Shown here piece by piece: positions 1 through 6,237 of a stretch of 11,643 bases of DNA (position 1 is its first letter; each line of letters begins with the position of its first letter). The stretch is taken from positions 1 through 11,643 of the forward strand of contig JAHEDB010000030.1 in assembly GCA_024641465.1 (NCBI GenBank). Reading direction: 5' to 3'. A program made the position numbers and the translations under genes. This DNA comes from Chromatiales bacterium. GTDB lineage: Bacteria; Pseudomonadota; Gammaproteobacteria; UBA6429; Thiohalophilaceae. Under the pieces are notes generated by a model. The model searched no databases and was not told the origin of the DNA. It worked only from the letters and a program-made list of their open reading frames with translations.

Positions 1-164
1 ATCGGATCGGTCAGGGTAAGGACAACGTGCGGCAGTTCCTCAAGGACAACCCGGCCATGTCGGCCGACATCGAGGCGCAGATCCGCGCCCAGCTGTTGCC
101 CAATGCCAGTATCCTGGCCAGTCGGGAAGACAGCAAAGAGGATTTGGCCGAGGTTGACGCCTGA
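1..164 (+). CDS. recA: RecA recombinase, C-terminal 53 residues (5' end outside window)
   Basis: Only the last 53 codons are present, read from base 3 to the TGA at 162-164. The fragment contains IGQGKDNVRQFLKDNP, the typical RecA C-terminal segment after the ATPase core, followed by the acidic tail (EDSKEDLAEVDA) that in RecA modulates DNA binding. RecA forms filaments on single-stranded DNA for homologous recombination and SOS induction. The neighbour recX starts 15 bp later and encodes its usual modulator. The catalytic core and the promoter lie outside the window. The assignment rests on the fragment sequence and on the recX neighbour. Confidence 0.93.
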   Translation, partial: RIGQGKDNVRQFLKDNPAMSADIEAQIRAQLLPNASILASREDSKEDLAEVDA

Positions 165-179
165 AGCACGGTTCCTTGA

Positions 180-629
180 GTGGGTGTGAGCAAGGAAATC
201 CGCATTGCCGCCATGAACCTGTTGGCGCGGCGCGAGCACAGCCAACAGGAGATGCAACGCAAGCTGGTCAATAAGGGCTTTGAGCCGGGGGAGCTTGCCC
301 CGGTTCTGACGGCCCTGGCTACAGAAGGATTGTTGAGTGATGAACGCTTTACCGAGGCGTTTATTAATTCACGTCTGCAACGGGGTTCGGGGCCGACCAG
401 GATCGCCATGGAGTTACAGCAACGTGGTGTCAGCCATGAGCTGGTAACTATCTATCTCGATGAGCGGGATAGCCAGTGGACCCGGCTTGCCATCGAAGTC
501 CGTAGCAAACGCTTTGGTCCCTCCCTCCCCGATGATTTCAAGGAACGCGTCCGTCAGATGCGTTTTTTGCAATATCGCGGTTTTACCCACAGCCAGATCC
601 AGCAGGCGGTGGGGGGAGAAATTGACTGA
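180..629 (+). CDS. recX: RecX, regulator of RecA
   Basis: 149-aa protein of the RecX family, which binds RecA filaments and limits their extension and ATPase activity in the cytoplasm. It is helical throughout, with the typical start of the first repeat (AMNLLARREHSQQEMQRKL, about residues 11-29) and the second-repeat phrase LLSDERFTEAFINSR (about 51-65). Length is normal for the family. It follows recA by 15 bp and is probably cotranscribed with it. The start is GTG at 180; a second GTG at 186 would remove two residues and cannot be excluded, since neither has a convincing ribosome binding site. The first in-frame ATG (213) would cut into the conserved first helix. Confidence 0.93.
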   Translation: MGVSKEIRIAAMNLLARREHSQQEMQRKLVNKGFEPGELAPVLTALATEGLLSDERFTEAFINSRLQRGSGPTRIAMELQQRGVSHELVTIYLDERDSQWTRLAIEVRSKRFGPSLPDDFKERVRQMRFLQYRGFTHSQIQQAVGGEID

Positions 630-689
630 CGCCGCTATCGCGGACCTGTGCCCTTTTGGGTAAAAAGTGCATTTATGCAAGCGCCCTAA

Positions 690-718
690 TGTCTAAAACC
701 AGCAAATTTGGGTACACT
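690..718 (+). promoter_or_regulatory. candidate alaS promoter
   Basis: A -10 like TACACT (713-718) lies 17 bp after a weak -35 like TGTCTA (690-695) in the 121-bp gap between recX and alaS. The -35 match is poor, so this is only a candidate. Confidence 0.3.
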
Positions 719-750
719 ACCCGGCTTTAACTCTGTTGTGAACACGTTGC

Positions 751-3378
751 ATGAAAACTAGCGCTGACATCCGTTCTGCCTTCCTGAATTACTTCAAAGA
801 ACATGGCCATGAGATCGTCGCCTCGAGCTCTCTGGTGCCGGCCAATGACCCAACCCTGTTGTTTACCAATGCCGGCATGGTGCAGTTCAAGGACGTGTTT
901 CTCGGCCAGGATAAGCGCCCCTATACCCGCGCCACCAGTTCACAACGTTGCGTGCGCGCCGGCGGCAAACACAATGACCTGGAAAACGTCGGTTATACCG
1001 CCCGTCACCACACCTTTTTTGAGATGCTGGGTAACTTCAGCTTCGGCGATTATTTCAAACACGATGCCATCCGTTTCGCCTGGGAATTCCTCACCGGTGT
1101 GTTACAGCTCCCGGCCGATCGCCTGTGGGTCACGGTCTATGCCGATGACAATGAGGCCGCCGATATCTGGCTGAAGGAGATCGGCGTCGATCCCACGCGT
1201 TTCTCGCGCATCGGCGACAAGCCGGGTCGTAAAAAATTCGAAAGCGATAATTTCTGGACCATGGGTGACACCGGTCCCTGCGGCCCCTGTACCGAAATCT
1301 TTTATGACCATGGGGCGGAGATCCCCGGTGGTCCGCCCGGCACGCCGGAAGAGGATGGCGATCGTTATATCGAGATCTGGAACCTGGTGTTTATGCAATT
1401 TAACCGTGATGCCGACGGTACCATGCACCCCCTGCCCAAGCCTTCGGTGGACACCGGCATGGGGCTGGAACGCCTGGCGGCGGTGTTGCAAGGGGTGCAC
1501 AGCAATTACGAGATCGACCTGTTCGTCAATCTGCTCAATGCCGCGGCCAAGGCCACCGGTAGCAAGGACAAGACCGACAGTTCGCTGAAGGTCATCGCCG
1601 ACCATATCCGTTCCTGTAGTTTTATGGTGGTCGATGGGGTGGTGCCCTCCAATGAAGGCCGGGGCTATGTGCTGCGCCGCATCATTCGCCGCGCCATTCG
1701 CCATGGCCACAAACTCGGTCAGACCGAGGCCTTCTTCCACAAGCTGGTCAAACCCCTGGTGAAGGAAATGGGCGAGGCCTACCCGGAGCTGGCCAAGCAA
1801 CAGGCCGTGGTGGAACGTATCCTCAAGCAGGAAGAGGAACGTTTTGCCGAGACCCTCGATCAGGGCATGACCATCCTTGAAGAGGTGATCGCCGGATTGA
1901 AGGGTAAACAAATCCCCGGCGAGACCATTTTCAAACTCTATGATACCTACGGTTTCCCCATCGACCTGACGGCGGATATCGCCCGCGAGCGTGGACTGAG
2001 CATCGACCAGGCCGGCTTCGATACCGAGATGAATGCGCAGAAGGAACGTGCCCGCGCCGTCAAACACTTTGCCGCCGATTACGGTAAGGTGGTCAACATC
2101 AAGGGCGATACCCTGTTTACCGGTTATGAACACCTCAGCGACCCCTGTAAGATTAACTCTATATATATAAGTGGCGAATCGATAAAATCGATTCAGGCCG
2201 GACAACAGGGCATGATCGTCCTGGGGCAGACCCCGTTCTACGCCGAATCCGGTGGCCAGGCCGGTGACCGCGGCATGCTGGTCGGGCCCTCGGGGCAATT
2301 CCGAGTCGACGATACCCAAAAGCAGGGGGGCGCCTTTGTCCACCTGGGTGAGTTGATCGCGGGGAGTATCAATATTGGTGAGACGGTGGATGCCCGGGTC
2401 GATACAGACAAACGCCAGGCCACCGCCTTTAATCATTCCGCCACCCACCTGCTGCACGCCGCCCTGCGGACGGTGCTGGGCGAACATGTCAGCCAGAAGG
2501 GCTCACTGGTGGATGATGAGAAACTCCGTTTTGACTTTTCCCATTTTGAGGCCGTAACGCCGGAGCAGCTGAAGACCATCGAGGCGATGGTCAATGAGCA
2601 GATCCGGGTCAATCATCCGGTCGATACCCGCCTGATGTCGCAAAAAGAGGCCATGGCCAGTGGCGCCATGGCCCTGTTCGGCGAGAAATATGGCGATGTG
2701 GTGCGGGTGCTGAGCATGGGGGATTTCTCGGTTGAACTGTGTGGCGGCACCCATGTGAACCGCACCGGTGACATCGGCCTGTTCAAGATCGTCTCCGAGG
2801 GAGGCATTGCCGCCGGGGTGCGTCGCATCGAGGCGGTTACTGCCCATAATGCCTTGCAATGGGTGGAGCAGGGCGAGGCCCGGCTCAATGCTATCGCCGG
2901 CATGTTGAAGGCGACGCGGGAAAATACCCCCGACAAAGTCCAGCAGATCCTGGATCGTAACCGGCAACTGGAGAAAGAACTGGAGCAGTTAAAATCGAAA
3001 CTGGCCAGCAACCAAGGCAGTGACCTGCTCGGCCAGGCCCAGGACATCGCCGGGACCAAAATTCTGGCGGCGCGCCTGGATGGAGTGGATGTCAAAACCC
3101 TGCGTACCACCCTCGATCAACTCAAAGATAAATTGGGTTCATCCGCGATTGTGTTGGGCGCGGTGAACGAGGGTAAGGTCAATCTGATCGCCGGGGTGAG
3201 CAAGGATCGTACAGATCGGCTCCATGCCGGTGAGATGATCGGTGCCGTGGCCCAGCAGGTGGGCGGCAAGGGTGGCGGGCGGCCCGATATGGCCCAGGCG
3301 GGTGGTACCAATCCCGAAGCCCTGGATGTTGCACTGGCCTCGGTTACAGATTGGGTCAGGAACAGACTGGATGGTTGA
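751..3378 (+). CDS. alaS: Alanyl-tRNA synthetase
   Basis: 875 aa, the usual bacterial length (E. coli 876). It charges tRNA-Ala with alanine and clears mischarged Ser/Gly. The class II catalytic core is N-terminal, with TLLFTNAGMVQFKDVFLG near residues 31-48, GDTGPCGPCTE at 172-182 and the motif 3 phrase GMGLER at 236-241. The editing domain keeps its zinc ligands: HSATH (H562, H566) and CGGTH (C664, H668). A short coiled coil (about 725-750, NRQLEKELEQLKSKL) leads to the C-terminal DHHA1/C-Ala domain with the glycine-rich GGKGGGRPDMAQAGG at 838-852. The ATG at 751 gives the family N-terminus MKTSADIRSAFLNYF. No strong Shine-Dalgarno sequence is visible. It appears intact and GC-rich like its core neighbours. 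Confidence 0.98.
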   Translation: MKTSADIRSAFLNYFKEHGHEIVASSSLVPANDPTLLFTNAGMVQFKDVFLGQDKRPYTRATSSQRCVRAGGKHNDLENVGYTARHHTFFEMLGNFSFGDYFKHDAIRFAWEFLTGVLQLPADRLWVTVYADDNEAADIWLKEIGVDPTRFSRIGDKPGRKKFESDNFWTMGDTGPCGPCTEIFYDHGAEIPGGPPGTPEEDGDRYIEIWNLVFMQFNRDADGTMHPLPKPSVDTGMGLERLAAVLQGVHSNYEIDLFVNLLNAAAKATGSKDKTDSSLKVIADHIRSCSFMVVDGVVPSNEGRGYVLRRIIRRAIRHGHKLGQTEAFFHKLVKPLVKEMGEAYPELAKQQAVVERILKQEEERFAETLDQGMTILEEVIAGLKGKQIPGETIFKLYDTYGFPIDLTADIARERGLSIDQAGFDTEMNAQKERARAVKHFAADYGKVVNIKGDTLFTGYEHLSDPCKINSIYISGESIKSIQAGQQGMIVLGQTPFYAESGGQAGDRGMLVGPSGQFRVDDTQKQGGAFVHLGELIAGSINIGETVDARVDTDKRQATAFNHSATHLLHAALRTVLGEHVSQKGSLVDDEKLRFDFSHFEAVTPEQLKTIEAMVNEQIRVNHPVDTRLMSQKEAMASGAMALFGEKYGDVVRVLSMGDFSVELCGGTHVNRTGDIGLFKIVSEGGIAAGVRRIEAVTAHNALQWVEQGEARLNAIAGMLKATRENTPDKVQQILDRNRQLEKELEQLKSKLASNQGSDLLGQAQDIAGTKILAARLDGVDVKTLRTTLDQLKDKLGSSAIVLGAVNEGKVNLIAGVSKDRTDRLHAGEMIGAVAQQVGGKGGGRPDMAQAGGTNPEALDVALASVTDWVRNRLDG

Positions 3379-3444
3379 TTTAGCTCTTTCTTTATTTACT
3401 CAACTAGTGTTTAATTTGCGCCCTTTAGTTTAGGCACGGGTAGT

Positions 3445-4671
3445 ATGGCTCTAATAGTACAAAAATACGGCGGGACCTCGGTGGGCAATGCCGAACGCAT
3501 CGAGAATGTCGCCCGCAAGGTCAAGGCGACAGCGGAAGCGGGTAACCAGGTAGTGGTGGTCGTCTCTGCCATGAGCGGGGAGACCAATCGTTTGATTGAT
3601 CTGGCTCACCAAATCACCAAATCCCCAGACTTGCGTGAATACGACGTGCTTGTTTCTACCGGCGAACAGGTTACTATAGCCCTACTCAGTATGGCTCTAA
3701 ACAAGCTAGGGTGCCCTGCACGTTCCTATACGGGCACCCAGGTACATATTTTGACGGATAGCGCCTATACCAAGGCGCGTATCCTGGATATTGATGAACA
3801 GGCGGTACGCTCCGACCTTGAAAAAGGTCGGGTCGTCGTCGTGGCCGGTTTTCAGGGCAAGGATGAAAACGGCAATATCACGACCCTGGGCCGGGGTGGC
3901 TCGGACACCACGGCGGTGGCCATGGCGGCGGCCCTCAAGGCCGATGAATGCCAGATTTATACCGATGTAGACGGTGTCTACACGACGGACCCACGGGTGG
4001 TCCCCACGGCCAGACGGCTGGAGCGGATCACCTTTGAAGAAATGCTGGAAATGGCCAGCCTGGGTTCCAAGGTATTACAGATTCGTTCGGTCGAGTTTGC
4101 CGGAAAATACAATGTCCCCCTGCGGGTGTTATCCTCGTTCGAGGAAGGTCCGGGTACCTTAATAACCTATGAGGAAGAAAAAATGGAACAACCTGTCATT
4201 TCGGGCATCGCCTTTAATCGCGATGAAGCCAAATTGACGATATTGGGTGTCCCCGATCAACCGGGTGTGGCTTACAAGATCCTTGGGCCGATTGGTGACG
4301 CCAATATAGAAGTGGATATGATCATCCAGAACGTTGCCGCCGATGCGACCACCGACTTTACCTTTACCGTGAATCGTGGTGATTTCGACAAGGCCAGAGC
4401 GATTTTACAAAAAGTTGCAAATGAGCTGGGTGCACGTGAAGTCAGTGGTGATCACTCCATCGTAAAGATTTCACTTGTGGGAGTGGGGATGCGTTCTCAC
4501 GCCGGCGTCGCGAGTACCATGTTCGGCGCTTTGGCGAAGGAAAACATCAATATACGGATGATTTCGACGTCTGAAATCAAGATCTCCGTTGTGGTAGATG
4601 AAAAGTATCTGGAATTAGGTGTTCGTGCATTACACACGGCGTTTAATCTGGATCAGGCTCCGGCCGCGTGA
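3445..4671 (+). CDS. lysC: Aspartate kinase (aspartokinase, lysine/threonine type)
   Basis: 408-aa monofunctional aspartokinase. It phosphorylates aspartate to 4-aspartyl phosphate, the first step toward lysine, threonine, methionine and diaminopimelate. The kinase domain (1 to about 240) shows KYGGTSVG at 7-14, the STGEQ substrate segment at 71-75, GRGGSDTTAVA at 149-159 and the TDVDGVYTTDPR nucleotide-binding region at 173-184. Two ACT domains follow (about 260-335 and 340-405), which in this family sense lysine and/or threonine for feedback inhibition; the second contains VGVGMRSHAGVASTMF. It lies 66 bp after alaS, a common gammaproteobacterial arrangement. The ATG at 3445 has only a weak ribosome binding site. 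An internal start at 4183 may give a separate beta subunit. Confidence 0.97.
   Translation: MALIVQKYGGTSVGNAERIENVARKVKATAEAGNQVVVVVSAMSGETNRLIDLAHQITKSPDLREYDVLVSTGEQVTIALLSMALNKLGCPARSYTGTQVHILTDSAYTKARILDIDEQAVRSDLEKGRVVVVAGFQGKDENGNITTLGRGGSDTTAVAMAAALKADECQIYTDVDGVYTTDPRVVPTARRLERITFEEMLEMASLGSKVLQIRSVEFAGKYNVPLRVLSSFEEGPGTLITYEEEKMEQPVISGIAFNRDEAKLTILGVPDQPGVAYKILGPIGDANIEVDMIIQNVAADATTDFTFTVNRGDFDKARAILQKVANELGAREVSGDHSIVKISLVGVGMRSHAGVASTMFGALAKENINIRMISTSEIKISVVVDEKYLELGVRALHTAFNLDQAPAA
4171..4671 (+). other. probable internal translation start for the lysC beta (ACT-domain) subunit
   Basis: In frame within lysC, an ATG at 4183-4185 (Met247) follows a good purine-rich ribosome binding site, GAGGAAG at 4171-4177. 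Initiation here would yield a 162-aa protein starting MEQPVISG and consisting only of the two ACT domains. Alpha2beta2 aspartokinases of Bacillus subtilis and Corynebacterium glutamicum make their beta subunit from such an in-frame internal start at about the same place. The site is seen; its use is inferred. Confidence 0.5.
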
Positions 4672-4743
4672 TCGCCGGTAATTGACACAAATGTCAAGCT
4701 GTTTGGTTGTTAAAGTTTGATATTGAATGGTCGATACCACGAA

Positions 4744-4808
4744 GGAGCGTACCCATAATTGCAAGGAACGCCCTGTTAGAAGTTGAACCGGATTAGAAAG
4801 TCCAGGAG
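4744..4808 (+). promoter_or_regulatory. csrA leader with four GGA motifs, probable CsrA autoregulation
   Basis: The untranslated region before csrA holds GGA triplets at 4744-4746, 4765-4767, 4790-4792 and 4805-4807. The last is part of the Shine-Dalgarno sequence AGGAG (4804-4808), 8 nt before the ATG. CsrA proteins bind GGA motifs, and E. coli csrA is known to repress its own translation through several such sites, one over the Shine-Dalgarno. The motif spacing here suggests the same control. Confidence 0.5.
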
Positions 4809-4816
4809 AAGTAAAC

Positions 4817-5002
4817 ATGTTGATATTAACTCGACGAGTTGGTGAAACGCTCATGATTGGCGATGAGGTGACTGTCACCGTCCTGGGTGTGAAAGGCAAC
4901 CAGGTCCGCATCGGCGTCAATGCCCCCAAGGAAGTCTCGGTGCATCGGGAAGAGATCTACGAACGTATTAAGAACGAGCAAAAAGAAGCCAACGACGCCT
5001 GA
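4817..5002 (+). CDS. csrA: Carbon storage regulator CsrA (RsmA)
   Basis: 61-aa RNA-binding translational regulator, the standard length. It begins MLILTRRVGETLMIGD, the first beta strands including the RNA-contacting residue R7 of the LTRR segment, continues with VKGNQVRIGVNAPKEVSVHREEI containing the second RNA-contacting segment (around R44), and ends in the usual helix (EIYERIKNEQKE). The domain-swapped dimer binds GGA in mRNA leaders and controls carbon storage, motility and biofilm formation. glgC, a classic CsrA target in E. coli, lies at the far end of this window, though that is its genomic neighbourhood and not evidence of control here. The ribosome binding site AGGAG is 8 nt upstream. 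The gene precedes tRNA-Ser as in many gammaproteobacteria. Confidence 0.98.
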   Translation: MLILTRRVGETLMIGDEVTVTVLGVKGNQVRIGVNAPKEVSVHREEIYERIKNEQKEANDA

Positions 5003-5039
5003 TTTAGGTGGTTTCGAGCGCTTATTTACCGCAGAAACA

Positions 5040-5066
5040 CTTTACCTCCGCCACCGGCCCTAGTAT
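5040..5066 (+). promoter_or_regulatory. candidate promoter of tRNA-Ser
   Basis: The -10 like TAGTAT at 5061-5066 is followed by a C-rich discriminator, and the tRNA begins 22 bp after the -10. A -35 like CTTTAC/TTTACC lies at about 5040-5046, giving a short 14-15 bp spacer. Position and composition suit a stable RNA promoter, but the spacer is short. Confidence 0.35.
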
Positions 5067-5087
5067 CCTTGCACCCCTCACGGAGAA

Positions 5088-5181
5088 GGAGAGATGGCCG
5101 AGTAGGTCGAAGGCGCTCCCCTGCTAAGGGAGTATGGGGTTTGTAGCCTCATCGAGGGTTCGAATCCCTCTCTCTCCGCCA
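5088..5181 (+). tRNA. tRNA-Ser (anticodon GCU)
   Basis: 94-nt class II tRNA with encoded CCA (5179-5181). Acceptor strands GGAGAGA (5088-5094) and TCTCTCC pair, followed by the G discriminator. The anticodon stem is CTCCC/GGGAG and the loop CTGCTAA gives anticodon GCT at 5123-5125, reading AGC/AGU. The long variable arm expected for tRNA-Ser and a TTCGAAT T-loop are present. Its place after csrA matches serV in E. coli. Confidence 0.97.
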
Positions 5182-5187
5182 TTCAAA

Positions 5188-5310
5188 AGTTACGAGTTAA
5201 GAGGAACGAGGTTCGAGGAAATCGTCCACGAGGCTTGAAAAACCGGGTGTGAAAAGGGTATAGTTGCCGCCCTTTAGTTACCTGCCACTTGTTCCTCTGT
5301 ACTCGTAACT
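5188..5310. repeat. 123-bp segment bounded by 23-bp imperfect inverted repeats
   Basis: The left arm at 5188-5210 begins AGTTACGAG and contains AGAGGAAC. The right arm at 5288-5310 is its reverse complement with 3 mismatches in 23. The segment fills almost the whole gap between the two tRNA genes. The arms have the look of a small intergenic repeat or MITE-like element. The middle carries a good promoter for tRNA-Arg, so the arms may also be two opposite copies of a repeat that landed on either side of it. A readthrough transcript from tRNA-Ser would fold the arms into a long hairpin. Confidence 0.6.
5235..5264 (+). promoter_or_regulatory. promoter of tRNA-Arg
   Basis: TTGAAA (5235-5240) and TATAGT (5259-5264) are separated by 18 bp and followed by TGCCGCCC, a GC-rich discriminator typical of growth-rate/stringently controlled stable RNA promoters. 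The predicted start is about 45 bp before the mature tRNA-Arg. The promoter sits inside the inverted-repeat segment. Confidence 0.6.
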
Positions 5311-5318
5311 AATTTTAA

Positions 5319-5395
5319 GCGCCCGTAGCTCAGCTGGATAGAGTACTCGGCTACGAACCGAGCGGTCGGGAGTTCGAATCTCTCCGGGCGCGCCA
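5319..5395 (+). tRNA. tRNA-Arg (anticodon ACG); island attachment site
   Basis: 77-nt tRNA with encoded CCA (5393-5395). Acceptor strands GCGCCCG and CGGGCGC pair and G is the discriminator. The anticodon stem is CTCGG/CCGAG and the loop CTACGAA gives ACG at 5353-5355, presumably read as ICG. The sequence closely resembles E. coli argV-type tRNA-Arg and follows tRNA-Ser as in the serV-argV cluster. Its 3' part from 5350 is repeated at 11044-11090, so this gene is the integration site of the island and was kept intact by the insertion. Confidence 0.97.
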
Positions 5396-5396
5396 T
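5350..5396 (+). repeat. attL: tRNA-Arg 3' part, left end of the island
   Basis: These 47 bp, running from the anticodon loop through CCA plus one base, match 11044-11090 at 44 of 47 positions. Integrating elements that use tRNA genes recreate the tRNA 3' end at one junction and leave a partial copy at the other, which fits this pair. Identity stops just outside the repeat on both sides. Confidence 0.8.
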
Positions 5397-5416
5397 ATTT
5401 AGTTTGTAAAAACAAA

Positions 5417-5448
5417 CGGTTATCTTATTGTGAGGTAATCGTTTTTTT
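5417..5448 (+). terminator. rho-independent terminator after tRNA-Arg
   Basis: An 8-bp stem (5417-5424 with 5434-5441, two G-U pairs) with a 9-nt loop is followed directly by seven T at 5442-5448. A second small hairpin (GTTTGT/ACAAAC, 5402-5417) lies just before it. It lies on the island side of the junction, so the island probably supplies the terminator for the tRNA transcript and insulates its cargo. Confidence 0.75.
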
Positions 5449-5462
5449 ACGGCTAAATTTTA

Positions 5463-5489
5463 CTGCCGGCCTTTTGCCGGAGTCTGACC
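5463..5489 (+). repeat. subterminal direct repeat, left copy
   Basis: This copy matches 10930-10956 at 21 of 27 positions, including the unbroken CTTTTGCCGG, in the same orientation. It lies 67 bp inside the left att site. It could be a recombinase or excisionase arm site, or a leftover of duplication. Confidence 0.4.
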
Positions 5490-5646
5490 TCCCAAATTGT
5501 CTTTTTACCGGCATCGACGAAATCCGCGCTCTATACAAATCAATGTGTTAGCTTTTATGAGCGGCCGTTTAGATTGCTTTAAACATGGTATTGCAGTTTT
5601 TCTGCAATTCTGTCGTCAATATTATCAATAAGTTAAATTTGTTTCC

Positions 5647-5673
5647 GACCACCTGGTTTAGAACCAGGCGGTC
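5647..5673 (+). repeat. 27-bp hairpin resembling a tRNA anticodon arm
   Basis: Outer stem GACC/GGTC, one A-C mismatch, then a 7-bp stem CCTGGTT/AACCAGG around TAG. Read as a tRNA arm it is a 5-bp stem CCTGG/CCAGG with the 7-nt loop TTTAGAA. Its right half GAACCAGGCGGTC (5661-5673) is identical to 11049-11061 inside the right att copy. Confidence 0.5.
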
Positions 5674-5756
5674 TGATTGGACTTCACCCATCGCAGTAGA
5701 ACCTATTGGCCTTCTTTTGAGACAAGCGTCGATCCCACAGGGCTAGCTGTGTTGAA

Positions 5757-5795
5757 GTGACTGTGTAGACGAGTACGATTATAAAATGATACTCG
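5757..5795 (+). promoter_or_regulatory. candidate promoter with dyad operator for the two-gene unit
   Basis: GTGACT (5757-5762, 4/6 match to the -35 consensus) and TATAAA (5780-5785) are 17 bp apart. The inverted repeat CGAGTA (5770-5775) / TACTCG (5790-5795) brackets the -10, with further symmetric AT/AT bases inside. This is a typical repressor site arrangement. The start would be near 5792, leaving a leader of about 110 nt before the ATG at 5902. The regulator is unknown. Confidence 0.45.
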
Positions 5796-5901
5796 CTGTA
5801 ATCGAAAACATCGGTATTGGTGCGCTCGACAGGGTGTATATTGGATACGACGTAGGTGATAACTTCAATTGGTTGTGGTCACAGGCAAGTCTGGAGGTGT
5901 A

Positions 5902-6237
5902 ATGGCAAAACCTGAAAATCATTTTCTCGGCAAGTGGCGTATCGTCTGGATGGAGGCATGGGATACTGATTTCTTTGATATGGAAGGCCCTGCTTACCTC
6001 CAAATCAAACGTAACAACGTGGGAGAATTTCACTTTGGTACCGTGCAGGGTGTGATTGATGGCCGTATTGAGATGGTGGATGATCTCCCTCGCTTCAGCT
6101 TTTCCTGGGCAGGCAGTGAGGAGATGAATGATGCCGGTGGTCGTGGCTGGATGGTGCGTGAGGGTAAGCAAGTGAATGGCCATATCTATTTTCACATGGG
6201 TGAAGAATCCGCTTTTCGAGCGAAGCATGAAGAATGA
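5902..6237 (+). CDS. conserved protein of unknown function, partner of the primase-helicase
   Basis: 111 aa, start ATG at 5902 with GGAGG at 5893-5897; an upstream ATG at 5869 has no such site. The protein is a soluble, beta-rich, compact domain without signal peptide or membrane segment. It opens with NHFLGKWRIVWMEAWDTDFFD and has FHFGTVQGVIDGR, FSWAGSEEMNDAGGRGW and GHIYFHMGEESAFRAK near the end. From memory it resembles a widespread family of about 110-aa hypothetical proteins with the pattern FxGxWRI..M..WD.DF, but I know no function. Its last 11 nt overlap the start of the helicase gene, so the two are almost certainly translated together. The role is unknown; a helper or sensor for the helicase is a guess from context. 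Confidence 0.85.
   Translation: MAKPENHFLGKWRIVWMEAWDTDFFDMEGPAYLQIKRNNVGEFHFGTVQGVIDGRIEMVDDLPRFSFSWAGSEEMNDAGGRGWMVREGKQVNGHIYFHMGEESAFRAKHEE

Larger units (their letters stand above)
5449..5756. other. left end of island, no gene seen; several hairpins
   Basis: No convincing coding sequence is present; a 24-codon reading frame at 5558 lacks a ribosome binding site. What can be seen: hairpins CCGGC/GCCGG (5466-5480), a perfect ATTGCAG/CTGCAAT stem with a T5 loop (5590-5608), a strong tRNA-arm-like hairpin (5647-5673) and a short CACAG/CTGTG dyad (5736-5751). A 27-bp stretch at 5463-5489 recurs near the right end of the island. The stretch is AT-rich compared with the core genes. No integrase remnant was recognised. 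Confidence 0.5.

Noticed and set aside
2176..2194. Perfect 8-bp inverted repeat GAATCGAT/ATCGATTC in alaS, next to an AT-rich stretch
   Set aside because: Lies within a continuous, family-consistent coding region; no sign of insertion or regulation.
1102..2487. 461-codon minus-strand reading frame inside alaS
   Set aside because: Complete overlap with the unmistakable alaS; a by-product of GC-rich codon use.
5558..5632. 24-codon reading frame (MSGRLDCFKHG...)
   Set aside because: No ribosome binding site, contains a hairpin, no recognisable relatives.
5449..5756. Possible CRISPR, retron or integrase remnant in the left island end
   Set aside because: No regular repeat-spacer pattern, no reverse transcriptase gene and no tyrosine recombinase motif could be found.
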